The position numbers and the translations under genes were made by a program. Below, piece by piece: positions 26,976-35,868 of a stretch of 64,000 bases of DNA. Under the pieces are notes generated by a model. It saw nothing but the letters and a program-made list of their open reading frames with translations. It made no database searches and had not been told where the DNA came from. Within the stretch, counting starts at the first letter, position 1; the number at the start of each line of letters is the position of its first letter. Source of the DNA: Pedobacter hiemivivus. Lineage in GTDB: Bacteria > Bacteroidota > Bacteroidia > Sphingobacteriales > Sphingobacteriaceae. The stretch is taken from contig NZ_SJSM01000024.1 in assembly GCF_004331685.1 (NCBI RefSeq), forward strand, positions 1 to 64,000, written 5' to 3'.

Positions 26976-27344
26976 ATGACCCCACCTATAACACGTTTAT
27001 GTTTGGATTGCGGCAGCCCCCTACACGGGCGGATTGATAAGAAGTTCTGTGATGATCAGTGTAGAAGTAGCTATAACAATAAGATAAAGGCAGAAAACAA
27101 TGGTATGATCAAATCGGTTAACCTCATTTTAAAAAGAAACCGCGACATACTGGAAAAACTGAATCCTGCAAAAGAAACAAAGGTTAGTGGAAGCAAGTTA
27201 ATGGCCTCTGGATTCAATTTTAATTACCATACACATAGCTACGATAACTATAAGGGTAACAAGATATGTACCTTCTGCTATGAATATGGTTACATACGGC
27301 TACTCAACGACGAATATTTATTGGTCAAGGAAGTCCTAAAATAA
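26976..27344 (+). CDS. Small zinc-ribbon-like protein
   Basis: 122 aa. The N-terminus has CLDCG and, 14 residues later, FCDDQC, followed by RSSYNNK: a four-cysteine zinc finger with the FCSxxCR-type end seen in DUF2116-like proteins. A second CxxC (CTFCYEYGY) sits near the C-terminus. The middle is helical and basic (KSVNLILKRNRDILEKLNP). Function unknown; the finger suggests nucleic-acid or protein binding. Upstream, 26757-26975 holds AT-rich sequence with no clear site. Confidence 0.75.
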   Translation: MTPPITRLCLDCGSPLHGRIDKKFCDDQCRSSYNNKIKAENNGMIKSVNLILKRNRDILEKLNPAKETKVSGSKLMASGFNFNYHTHSYDNYKGNKICTFCYEYGYIRLLNDEYLLVKEVLK

Positions 27345-27378
27345 AATATTTACTACCTTAGGTGCAAACTAATGAACT

Positions 27379-28116
27379 ATGTCTAAGATTTTCACCTCCT
27401 TTATAGCAACCAGCCTACTGGTACTGTTTTTTGTAAACCCTGTAGCGGCAAAGAAAAAAATCCTCGTATTTTCTAAAACAGCAGGCTTTCATCACAGCTC
27501 TATAAAAGTAGGAGTCGCTGCAATTCAAAAATTAGGATTGGAAAATAAATTTCAGGTAGATACCACTATTGATGCCACAAAATTCACCTATAAAAACCTT
27601 AAAAAATATGAAGCTGTCGTTTTTTTAAACACAACAGGGGATGTTCTTAATGAGCAGCAACAAGCCGCTTTTGAGCAATATATTAAAAATGGTGGTGGCT
27701 ATGCGGGCATACACGCCGCTACAGATACAGAATATAGCTGGCCATGGTATGGCAAACTTTCTGGTGCTTATTTTACAAGTCACCCCGCCCAACAAATGGC
27801 AGATTTAATTGTACTCACCAGAAGTACTATTGCTACCAAACATTTACCTGAAATATGGAAAAGAAAGGATGAATGGTATAATTTCAAAGAAATTGGCCCA
27901 GACTTGAATGTATTGATAAAGATTGACGAAGGCAGCTATACCGGCGGTAAGAATGGCGATAACCACCCTGTTGCCTGGTACCATAATTTTGATGGAGGAA
28001 GGTCATTTTATACTGCACTTGGTCATACAGAAGCATCTTATACAGACCCTCTATTTTTAAAACACATTCTAGGGGGCATCCAATATGCAATGGGGATAAA
28101 GAAAATGGAGCAATAG
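27379..28116 (+). CDS. ThuA-like domain protein, secreted
   Basis: 245 aa. Signal peptide to about residue 24 (PVAA). A ThuA (class I glutamine-amidotransferase-like) fold follows: KKILVFSKTAGFHHSSIKVG, YEAVVFLNTTGDVLNEQQQAAFEQYIKNGGGYAGIHAATDTEYSWPWYGKLSGAYFTSHP, and HPVAWYHNFDGGRSFYTALGHTEASYTDPLFL. Family members are linked to trehalose or other disaccharide use in Bacteroidota and rhizobia; the true reaction is not settled. The gene stands alone, 35 bp after the zinc-ribbon gene, and converges with the HPP gene. Confidence 0.9.
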   Translation: MSKIFTSFIATSLLVLFFVNPVAAKKKILVFSKTAGFHHSSIKVGVAAIQKLGLENKFQVDTTIDATKFTYKNLKKYEAVVFLNTTGDVLNEQQQAAFEQYIKNGGGYAGIHAATDTEYSWPWYGKLSGAYFTSHPAQQMADLIVLTRSTIATKHLPEIWKRKDEWYNFKEIGPDLNVLIKIDEGSYTGGKNGDNHPVAWYHNFDGGRSFYTALGHTEASYTDPLFLKHILGGIQYAMGIKKMEQ

Positions 28117-28124
28117 CCTTTTTC

Positions 28125-28715
28125 TTATACTTGATTATTAACCTTTACAGGGCGCCCGCGCTTCAATATTGGTGTTGAAGGATATTTCCGATGCCTTAAA
28201 TTGTTAAATATCAATGCAACAGCAAAGAGGATCAGTACTCCGGACAATACTGGCGATAATACATACAAATAACCCAACTCCTCTATCTTTTTACCACCAG
28301 TAACCGCAATTAGCGCTGTTGCTCCACCCGGAGGATGCAAGGTTTTGGTAATTTGCATAGCTACTATGGATAGGGAAACCGCCAAAGCACAGGCAAACCA
28401 TAGCTCGCCGGCAAAGAGTTTAAAGACAGTCACCCCAATAATTGCGCAGATCACGTGGCCACCAATAAGGTTACGCGGCTGAGCTAGTGGGCTATTAATG
28501 ATGCCGTAAACCAGCACAGAAGACGCTCCAAACGAACCAATAAGGAATAAATTATCACTTGCTACCAAATATTGACTATTTAACAACCCTATTAAACCTA
28601 TACCAACAAAAGACCCTATAAAGGTGAGTACGTGTTCCTTGGCATCGATAAGTGTTTCACGATACAGGATGTATCGCGCTTTGCGGTATTGTTTTCTAAT
28701 AATTCTTCTGGGCAT
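28125..28715 (-). CDS. HPP-family membrane protein
   Basis: 196 aa from the ATG at 28715; a longer frame adds 11 residues (with two cysteines) that do not belong to the family. The name-giving HPP motif is in TLHPPGGATALIAVTGG. Four to five hydrophobic helices run from about residue 25 to 185. HPP proteins are integral inner-membrane proteins; a cyanobacterial and plastid member transports nitrite, and the substrate here is unknown. Confidence 0.88.
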   Translation of the reverse strand: MPRRIIRKQYRKARYILYRETLIDAKEHVLTFIGSFVGIGLIGLLNSQYLVASDNLFLIGSFGASSVLVYGIINSPLAQPRNLIGGHVICAIIGVTVFKLFAGELWFACALAVSLSIVAMQITKTLHPPGGATALIAVTGGKKIEELGYLYVLSPVLSGVLILFAVALIFNNLRHRKYPSTPILKRGRPVKVNNQV

Positions 28716-28817
28716 CGCTTTTCTATATTCGCCGCAAAAATAACACAATATCTAGTCATCTACTAGTCATTATTTTCTTACCTATGGGATCAATCTTGGC
28801 GAAGTTATTGAGTATGC

Positions 28818-29870
28818 TTGCCCATGGTTAATACCAGTGCTATTTTACGCTTCCCATCTTCTACTTGTCTGATTTTATTGACACTTTTTTGTGCCTCCTG
28901 TAAAAAAGAGCATAAAACATCAATATCCTTTTATTACTGGAAACAAAACTTTCAGCTAAGCAAAGGACAGACTGATATTTTAACGGAGACTAATAGCAAG
29001 AAGCTTTACATTCGTTTTTTTGATATTAAATGGAATACGAAAGCTCAAAAACCTTACCCAGAAGCCATCATAAACTTTCGGCAACAATCGCCATCTCTGG
29101 ACATTATTCCTGTAGTATTCATTACCAACCAAACCTTTGAAAAACTGGACCAACAAGGTGTAGACAGCCTGGCTATAAAGTGTAATGAACTGCTAAAAAA
29201 TCTTTCGGTTAGACAAAAAATCAATTGCAAGACTATCCAGATAGATTGTGATTGGACAGTTGGTACAAAGGATAAATACTTTAATTTTTTACACTCATTA
29301 AGGGCCCTTAGCAAAAAGACACTGGAGGTGACCATCAGGTTACACCAGGTTAAGTATCAATTTAAAACTGGTATTCCTCCTGTAGATCGTGGAGTGCTGA
29401 TGTTTTACAATATAGGCAAGTTATCCGCTGATCTAAAAGAGCCCAATTCTATCTATAATACCCAGACAGCAGAAAAATATGTGGGCAGCTTAAACAATTA
29501 CCTTTTACCTTTGGATATTGCATTACCTGTATTTTCCTGGGCTTTACAAATCAGAGCAAACAAAGTGATACAGGTATATGGAAAAATAGGAAGAACTGAA
29601 CTGAGCAATGCCCAAAATTTTAGTCCCACTGCACAAAAAGACATATATAGAGCGGTACGTAATTTCTTTACAGGTGGCATCTACATAAAAACGGGCGACC
29701 TGTTTAAACTCGAAGAAATAGACAAAGCATTATTAAAACAGGCTGCAGTACAATTAGCAGCGCATTTAAAGAAAAACGAAAAAAGAACAATCATCTACTA
29801 TGAACTGGGCAATCTCAATTTATCAGCATTTAAAGCAAAAGATTTCGAAGAAATTTCTACTTATTTTTAG
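28818..29870 (+). CDS. Lipoprotein with TIM-barrel-like pattern, unknown function
   Basis: 350 aa. A signal peptide ends in the lipobox LFCASC (C28). Alternating strands and helices follow: SISFYYWKQNF, KKLYIRFFDIKW, LDIIPVVFITNQTF, CKTIQIDCDWT, LEVTIRLHQVKY, VDRGVLMFYNIG, DIALPVFSW and FTGGIYIKTGD. These read like the eight strands of a beta/alpha barrel, with acidic residues at strand ends (IDCDW), similar to the DUF3142 or glycosidase-like proteins. No sure family. Its last 71 bp overlap the next gene in another frame, so the two are expressed together. Confidence 0.75.
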   Translation: MPMVNTSAILRFPSSTCLILLTLFCASCKKEHKTSISFYYWKQNFQLSKGQTDILTETNSKKLYIRFFDIKWNTKAQKPYPEAIINFRQQSPSLDIIPVVFITNQTFEKLDQQGVDSLAIKCNELLKNLSVRQKINCKTIQIDCDWTVGTKDKYFNFLHSLRALSKKTLEVTIRLHQVKYQFKTGIPPVDRGVLMFYNIGKLSADLKEPNSIYNTQTAEKYVGSLNNYLLPLDIALPVFSWALQIRANKVIQVYGKIGRTELSNAQNFSPTAQKDIYRAVRNFFTGGIYIKTGDLFKLEEIDKALLKQAAVQLAAHLKKNEKRTIIYYELGNLNLSAFKAKDFEEISTYF

Positions 29871-32106
29871 TCTTTTCGGACTTTCTGCCGGTGGCATAGT
29901 GTGGGCCTGCTCAGACTACGGATTTGATTATGAGTATTCAAGCTTCAGTCCCGAAGCCTTCGTAAGCAAAGAATACACCCCCTTCTTTTATACGGAATAC
30001 ATTTCTTACTATGGGGATTACTACTATTCTGAAAACAGTACCTCCCGTTACAACGATGTGATTGTAAACGAATGGCAGAGTTATTTTGACGGTAAACTCG
30101 ATAAAAAGTCCCTCCAATATTTGCTAACAGCAGCCACGGCTAAAGGCGTCGATTCGGTATATGAGCACATGAAGGGCAAAATAGCTGTACTGCCCAATGA
30201 GATGCCGCAATTAAAGTCTTTAAAGCTTGACAAAAAGAAAGTAAATGCTTTTTTCGATTATCTTCGGCTAGCAAAATCAACAGAGCTTTTTGCAGCTACT
30301 GATGTCACCCATTCATGGGAACCGCAGCCACAAATAACTGTACCCGCTAAACTGGAAGAACAGATACTAAAGCATTTTAAAAAGGCAAAAGATCCCTTTA
30401 TAAAGCAAAGACTATGGTTTCAATTGGTCCGCTATTATTATTTTATAGAACGCGGAGACGAGACCATATCAGCAGATGCTTCTAAAACCCTAAATACATT
30501 TAACATTTATAAAAATGCATTCCCGCAAAACATGATGTACCATCGTACCTTAGGTTATGTGGCAGGCTGGTATTATAAAAATAAGGACTATGCCAGGTCC
30601 AATTACTTCAATAGCTTATGCTACAATTATTCCATGGAAGCAAAGATTCCTGCAGAATGGAGTTTCCATCCGCAGGAGGAGGCCGACTGGATCAGGACAC
30701 TACAAATGGCAAAAACTACTGCAGAAAAGGCTACGTTATGGCATTTACTCGGCATTCATTATGATACCCAAAGGGCAATTCAGGAGATTATCAAGTTAGA
30801 TTCGAAGTCGGAGAAACTGGACCTTTTGTTGGCCAGAATTGTAAACATTACAGAACACAGCCTTGGCAACTTTTATCAATCTTCGCCCGACTCGGCTTCC
30901 CTACAAACCTTAAAGCAAAACACCGCCCTGATCAGCAGCATAGCTTTAAAAAACAATACGGCTAAACCTTATTTCTGGAACCTGGCAGCTGGTTACTTAA
31001 ATTTCATGAGCAAGGATTATACCGCCGCCAGATCTTTCTATAATACAGCAAAACAACAACTTCCAAAAGACGACAAACTCGTTATGGCCCAATACAAAAT
31101 ACTAGATTGGACTTTATACGTCAAGGAATTGAAAAATATTGATGCAAAGGTCGAGGCCCAAATGATAGAACCTTTAACGTGGTTTGCGAATCTCAAAGAT
31201 AGAAAAGATACTATCCCTTCATTAAGGTTTTATAAGGCATTGGATGAAAGTATCAGTAACCTGGCAGAGCTCTATAAGAAACAAGGAGATGTAGTTAAGG
31301 CTAATGCTTTTAAAAGTTACTACGAATTTTATGCGGATAACAATAAAATAGAACAGATGAAAGCTTTGCTACAAAAACAGCATAAATCAGCTTTTGAACA
31401 GATTATGCTCCGTTATTATCCATTCGATATGCACGACCTCTATTATCATCAATCGCAAGTGCTTACCTATCAAGATAAAATTGATGAAGCAATTGTAATG
31501 ATGAATAAAAGCGAAAGCACCGGTTTTATTATGCCGGCCAATCCTTTTAACATCAGAGTAAATGATTGCCATGATTGTGATCATGAGCGCAAACCTGCTA
31601 AGGACTTATACGCTATCGACGTTTTAAAAACCATACAAAGCATAAAAGCTGAAATAAAGCAGGGCAAAAACGTTTACAAAAATGCGTATTTACTCGCCAA
31701 TGTTTTTTACAACATCACGTTTTACGGTAATTCGAGGACGTTTTATCAAGGAAAAGTGATGCAGGTTGAAGGGAATACTCCTTTTGAAATCCCTAGCACA
31801 TTCAGAACAATGCTACTATCCAATAAGATTGCCGAAAAATATTACCTGATGGCAGCCAATGTCGCTAAAACCAAGGAACAAAAGGCCAGGTGTATCTTTA
31901 TGGCGAGCAAATGTGAGCGCAACGAGAGTTACAATCGGTCTTATAATAAACCAGAGAATGCAAACTCCGGTTATTGGGATGTGAATATAGAGCCGGTTTT
32001 CTTTGGGAAATATTTCTCCGTTTTAAAGACCCAATATGAGGATACTAAATTCTATGACGAAGCCATAAAAGAATGTGGATATTTCAGGAGTTATGATGAT
32101 AAATAA
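29800..32106 (+). CDS. Large secreted helical-repeat protein, unknown function
   Basis: 768 aa. An N-terminal hydrophobic stretch ends in GIVWAC (C37), a possible lipobox with an unusual Trp, followed by SDYGFDYEYSSFSPEAF. The bulk is helical with tetratricopeptide-like pairs (YFNSLCYNYSMEAKIPAEW, YFWNLAAGYLNFMSKDYTAARSFYNTAKQQLP, AEKYYLMAANVAKTKEQKARCIFMASKCERN) and a CHDCDH motif. I recognise no family. The start at 29800 lies inside the preceding lipoprotein gene (71-bp overlap); no later ATG keeps the signal sequence. A terminator follows at 32189. The two proteins probably act together at the cell surface. Confidence 0.8.
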   Translation: MNWAISIYQHLKQKISKKFLLIFSLFGLSAGGIVWACSDYGFDYEYSSFSPEAFVSKEYTPFFYTEYISYYGDYYYSENSTSRYNDVIVNEWQSYFDGKLDKKSLQYLLTAATAKGVDSVYEHMKGKIAVLPNEMPQLKSLKLDKKKVNAFFDYLRLAKSTELFAATDVTHSWEPQPQITVPAKLEEQILKHFKKAKDPFIKQRLWFQLVRYYYFIERGDETISADASKTLNTFNIYKNAFPQNMMYHRTLGYVAGWYYKNKDYARSNYFNSLCYNYSMEAKIPAEWSFHPQEEADWIRTLQMAKTTAEKATLWHLLGIHYDTQRAIQEIIKLDSKSEKLDLLLARIVNITEHSLGNFYQSSPDSASLQTLKQNTALISSIALKNNTAKPYFWNLAAGYLNFMSKDYTAARSFYNTAKQQLPKDDKLVMAQYKILDWTLYVKELKNIDAKVEAQMIEPLTWFANLKDRKDTIPSLRFYKALDESISNLAELYKKQGDVVKANAFKSYYEFYADNNKIEQMKALLQKQHKSAFEQIMLRYYPFDMHDLYYHQSQVLTYQDKIDEAIVMMNKSESTGFIMPANPFNIRVNDCHDCDHERKPAKDLYAIDVLKTIQSIKAEIKQGKNVYKNAYLLANVFYNITFYGNSRTFYQGKVMQVEGNTPFEIPSTFRTMLLSNKIAEKYYLMAANVAKTKEQKARCIFMASKCERNESYNRSYNKPENANSGYWDVNIEPVFFGKYFSVLKTQYEDTKFYDEAIKECGYFRSYDDK

Positions 32107-32188
32107 TAGCTTTTTAAAAAATATGATGTCCCACACAATATTCTCTATTGTAAAGCGTCTATATATGTGAGAGCGTTAATTTAGATGA

Positions 32189-32226
32189 GCGGGAAGGGTC
32201 GGTAGGATCTTTCCCGCTTTCTTTTT
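32189..32226 (+). terminator. Rho-independent terminator
   Basis: GCGGGAA (32189-32195) pairs with TTCCCGC (32211-32217), followed by TTTCTTTTT. It ends the lipoprotein pair 83 bp after the stop codon. Confidence 0.75.
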
Positions 32227-32260
32227 ATAGGGTAAATGATAGATTAGCCAGTGGCTGTAA

Positions 32261-32878
32261 TTAGTTCTTTTTTATTTTGTTGATGGCCGAGATCCGGTTA
32301 GTTACATGAAGTTTTTTATAAATATTTCTAACATGAGTTTTAACTGTCCCTGTACTGATAAAAAGCAGATCTGCAATCTCTTTATTGGAAGTACCCTGAG
32401 CTAACAGCGCTATAATTTCCTGTTCTCGAAAGCTCAGACCGTTATCAATTTTCAATACAGATTCATGAAAAGCACATACTACTTTCCTCGCTATAAAGGG
32501 ACTCATTGGGGATCCGCCATCACGAAGTTCCTTAATAGCCATCTGAACCTGTACTGTAGTAGAATCTTTAAGCAGGTAACCCAATGCGCCTGCTCTTAGC
32601 GCCTCAAAAATGCTGTCATTATCGTTGTGGGTACTGCAGACCATTAGTTTGGCATCTGGAAGAATCACCTTTAGCTTCATAATGAGTTCAATACCCGACA
32701 TACCAGGCAAACGCAGATCAATTAGCATAATATCAGCCGGCTGAACATATATTTTACTAAGCATATCTTCTGCTGAGTTGTATATACCACGAACATTAAA
32801 TCCATCAATTGCATTTATAATATCTCTCAATACCAATCCGAACTCAATATGATCTTCTACAATAGAAACATTTGTCAT
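32261..32878 (-). CDS. NarL/FixJ-family response regulator
   Basis: 205 aa. Receiver domain 1-120: acidic pair IVEDH (E8, D9), phospho-acceptor D54 in LIDLRLPGMSG, and a conserved Lys in LLKDSTTV. The LuxR-type HTH covers about 140-203 (LSFREQEIIALLAQGTSNKEIADLLFISTGTVKTHVRNIYKKLHV). It is divergent from the sensor kinase gene at 32961, the obvious partner, with only about 80 bp between them. The near palindrome CAAATATTATTTG at 32883-32895, next to the start, could be its own binding site. Confidence 0.93.
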   Translation of the reverse strand: MTNVSIVEDHIEFGLVLRDIINAIDGFNVRGIYNSAEDMLSKIYVQPADIMLIDLRLPGMSGIELIMKLKVILPDAKLMVCSTHNDNDSIFEALRAGALGYLLKDSTTVQVQMAIKELRDGGSPMSPFIARKVVCAFHESVLKIDNGLSFREQEIIALLAQGTSNKEIADLLFISTGTVKTHVRNIYKKLHVTNRISAINKIKKN

Positions 32879-32960
32879 GTACCAAATATTATTTGCAATT
32901 TTATAATGAAAGGTTAAGTAGTACGAAAAATAACCAATTTTCTATTCTAATCATAAGTAT

Positions 32961-35837
32961 CTGAAAAAAATATTACTAATTACATCAATTGTTATTCTGC
33001 TTGCAGCGAAAGTGTTTGCACAGGCGTCAGCTTTCAGCTCGATCAAAGGATTTCCAACAAATGAGGTTTATGATCTGCTTGTTGATAATAAGGGTTTTCT
33101 ATGGGTGGGTCATGACCTTGGTCTATCCAGATATGATGGAATCTCCATCACCAATTTTTCGAACCCCAGTCAAATGTCGCTCAGCATAACAGATCTTGCA
33201 GAAGATAAATACGGACGTGTCTGGAGTCATAATTTTAGTAATCAGATCTTTTATACTAAAAATGAAAGGCTTCAGCTATTAAATGCTTATAATAACAAGT
33301 CTGAGTTGAGATTTCCGAGACTAGCGTTAACAGATGATGAGCTAATTGCAACAACCAACAAGGGGCTATTTATTTGTGACTTAAAGACACTAAGTTCAAA
33401 ATACCTTTCCCTGAAAGGGAAAAATAGCGCTACTACTTCATTAATTAGTTTTAACCGCCAGGTAATTGCCTATGGCAACGGACAATGGTATTGTTATTCC
33501 AGAAATAATGGACTAAAGCCACTTAAAGCAGATTTCAAATTAATAAATACACAGGATTTTTATCTTCATCCGGTTCTGTATAAGGATACAATGCTAATCA
33601 CCTCCTCGTCTTCAGGTGAAATAAAAAAAATAATGCTAAGTGGGGATTCGATCAAATTAGTGAAATCGGAGAAAAAAGGAGATTTTATAAACACCGTAGT
33701 TCTCCATCAGCAAAAATTATGGATAAACACCAAATCCGATAGTTATTCGACCACTGGAAACCTACGCATTAACGGACTGAATTTAACCGATATGGTTACA
33801 GATGACGAAGGAAATACCTGGTATAGCAGCCTTAAGAATGGAATAATGGTAAAGTATGGTAAGGCGGGCTTTGCGCTGAATAATTTTATGATTCCAAATA
33901 AAGGCGATTTTATTAGATCAATGGCCATGCAAGAAAACATTATTGCAGCGGGAACCCAAAATGGTCAATTGATCATGTATAACGCCATTAAAAAGCAAGA
34001 ACTTTATCGTCTAGAAATTCCTGAAAAATCTGGGTCAATTGAGCGGATAAGCAGATATTTTAATGGCAACTTCTTGCTTTCGGCTTCAGTCGATAATTTT
34101 GTTTTAGATGTAAAGACAAAAAAACTGACATTAATTGATCATACTATATCCAAAGACACAGACTATCATAAAAATCTATTTTTTAATGCCACCTCAAAAA
34201 GTATTATCATCAAACCAGCTATTGATGGAGATTATACAGCTACAAATGCAAGATCATTACTTTTCCCTTCAATGGCTATAGGAAATGATGAATGGGGCTC
34301 TTTTTTATATAAAGATGTACGTTGCAGGGCCTTGAAATATGATTCTTTATCAAAGAACCTGTATGTTGCACTTATAAATGGGCTACATGTTATTAATAAA
34401 AGTGGGATTAAAGCCATTTATTATAAAAATAGAGCCATTAATACATCCTCAATGGCATATAGTAAGGATGGTCTTTTTATTGGTGATTTTAATAGAGGCC
34501 TTATAATTTTTAAGGGCGATAGTATTCAAAACTTTTCCGTGGCCGACGGTCTTTTATCAAATACCCTGTTAAAAGTTAAATTATTTGACAATCACCTTTG
34601 GCTAATTGGAAAGAAAGGAATTCAGCTATTTAACACCAGAAATAGAAGAATCGTAAACGATTTGCAATTCCCTACTCTAGAGCAGGGAATTGTATATGAT
34701 GTACATGAATTTAAAAACAATGCTTACATATGTACTTCAGAAGGTATTTATGAAGTCCCCCTTAAAACGAAAAAAGAGCCAAAAACTTTAAACAATAGCC
34801 TACTGTATACTTTGGTGAACAATATAGACACTGTTTTTTCTGCATACAAGGAGTTTCCATATCATAAAAACAATATCCTTTTTGAAATAGCTGCACCATG
34901 GTTTAGTAACCCTCAGGGTATACATTTTAAATATCGTTTGCTTAATGGATCTAATCAGGAGTGGTTAGTAACAAATCCGGCTGAAAGAAAAATCAATTAC
35001 CCTTCACTTGCTCCTGGCCGTTATACATTTGAAGCAAGGGCGACTGCGGCCAGCGGCGAAGTGGCTTCAAAACCTATTAAATTTGATTTTATCATTAACA
35101 AACCCTGGTGGATCCAGCCTTGGTTTATTTTGCTGAGCTCACTATTTGTATTGGGAATTATTTTTACTGTTGTATGGGCCTATTTCCGGAATCGCTTAAA
35201 ACAAGAGCGCATATTATATGAAAAGAAGCTTGCAGTAGAAATTGAAAGACAGAGAATAGGCAATGAAATTCATGATGATATTAGTGCAGGCCTGTCTGCT
35301 TTACGTCTACATACTAGTCTGACAGAAATAAAAGCTAGCTCAGAACCTGTACAGCAAGACATTATAAAGATTAACTCAGGAATCAAAGAGCTATCTTCTC
35401 AGCTGAGGGAAGTTATATGGGCACTAAACACCGACCATGATTCGATCGAAAACCTTATCTATTATATTCATCAGCAATCAATTTCCTTTTTCCAAACATC
35501 AGGAATCACTATAAAAGTAGATTTACCTGTGTTCATTCCCGAGCATACTATAGGTGGTGAAAAACGCAGGCACATTTATCTTGCTATTAAGGAATCATTC
35601 CAGAATATCATCAAACATTCATCGGCAACACTTGTGAATTTAACTATACATACTGAAAAAAATCAATTAATCATTGTAGTGAAGGATAATGGTATCGGCT
35701 TTGTAAAAAAGAGTAGTGTTGAAAGTTCTGGTATCAAAAGCATGACAAATCGAATGGAAAAAATCGGCGGAAAAATGGAAATCGTTTGCGATCACGGAAC
35801 ACACATAAACTTCTACATACCTATTAGGGTAATATAA
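32961..35837 (+). CDS. Sensor histidine kinase with Reg_prop/Y_Y_Y sensor region
   Basis: 958 aa if started at the CTG at 32961; the first ordinary start is GTG at 33012. The upstream start adds KKILLITSIVILLAA before KVFAQ, a full signal peptide that the GTG start would destroy. The periplasmic part has repeated beta-propeller blades (Reg_prop: FLWVGHDLGLSRYDG) and a Y_Y_Y domain (about 640-705; PSLAPGRYTFEARA). A transmembrane helix (about 715-735), HisKA_3 dimerisation domain with His in NEIHDDISAGLSALRL (about H771) and HATPase_c (DNGIGF) follow. There is no receiver or AraC HTH, so it acts through the divergent NarL regulator. The likely signal is an oligosaccharide or envelope stress. 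Confidence 0.9.
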   Translation: MKKILLITSIVILLAAKVFAQASAFSSIKGFPTNEVYDLLVDNKGFLWVGHDLGLSRYDGISITNFSNPSQMSLSITDLAEDKYGRVWSHNFSNQIFYTKNERLQLLNAYNNKSELRFPRLALTDDELIATTNKGLFICDLKTLSSKYLSLKGKNSATTSLISFNRQVIAYGNGQWYCYSRNNGLKPLKADFKLINTQDFYLHPVLYKDTMLITSSSSGEIKKIMLSGDSIKLVKSEKKGDFINTVVLHQQKLWINTKSDSYSTTGNLRINGLNLTDMVTDDEGNTWYSSLKNGIMVKYGKAGFALNNFMIPNKGDFIRSMAMQENIIAAGTQNGQLIMYNAIKKQELYRLEIPEKSGSIERISRYFNGNFLLSASVDNFVLDVKTKKLTLIDHTISKDTDYHKNLFFNATSKSIIIKPAIDGDYTATNARSLLFPSMAIGNDEWGSFLYKDVRCRALKYDSLSKNLYVALINGLHVINKSGIKAIYYKNRAINTSSMAYSKDGLFIGDFNRGLIIFKGDSIQNFSVADGLLSNTLLKVKLFDNHLWLIGKKGIQLFNTRNRRIVNDLQFPTLEQGIVYDVHEFKNNAYICTSEGIYEVPLKTKKEPKTLNNSLLYTLVNNIDTVFSAYKEFPYHKNNILFEIAAPWFSNPQGIHFKYRLLNGSNQEWLVTNPAERKINYPSLAPGRYTFEARATAASGEVASKPIKFDFIINKPWWIQPWFILLSSLFVLGIIFTVVWAYFRNRLKQERILYEKKLAVEIERQRIGNEIHDDISAGLSALRLHTSLTEIKASSEPVQQDIIKINSGIKELSSQLREVIWALNTDHDSIENLIYYIHQQSISFFQTSGITIKVDLPVFIPEHTIGGEKRRHIYLAIKESFQNIIKHSSATLVNLTIHTEKNQLIIVVKDNGIGFVKKSSVESSGIKSMTNRMEKIGGKMEIVCDHGTHINFYIPIRVI

Positions 35838-35868
35838 ACTCTTGCTCATTTGGTTTTAGAAAGTCGAA

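Noticed and set aside
28752..28770. Direct repeats CTAGTCAT (28752 and 28763)
   Set aside because: Short, 11-bp spacing, and no further copies seen near other genes; could be chance.
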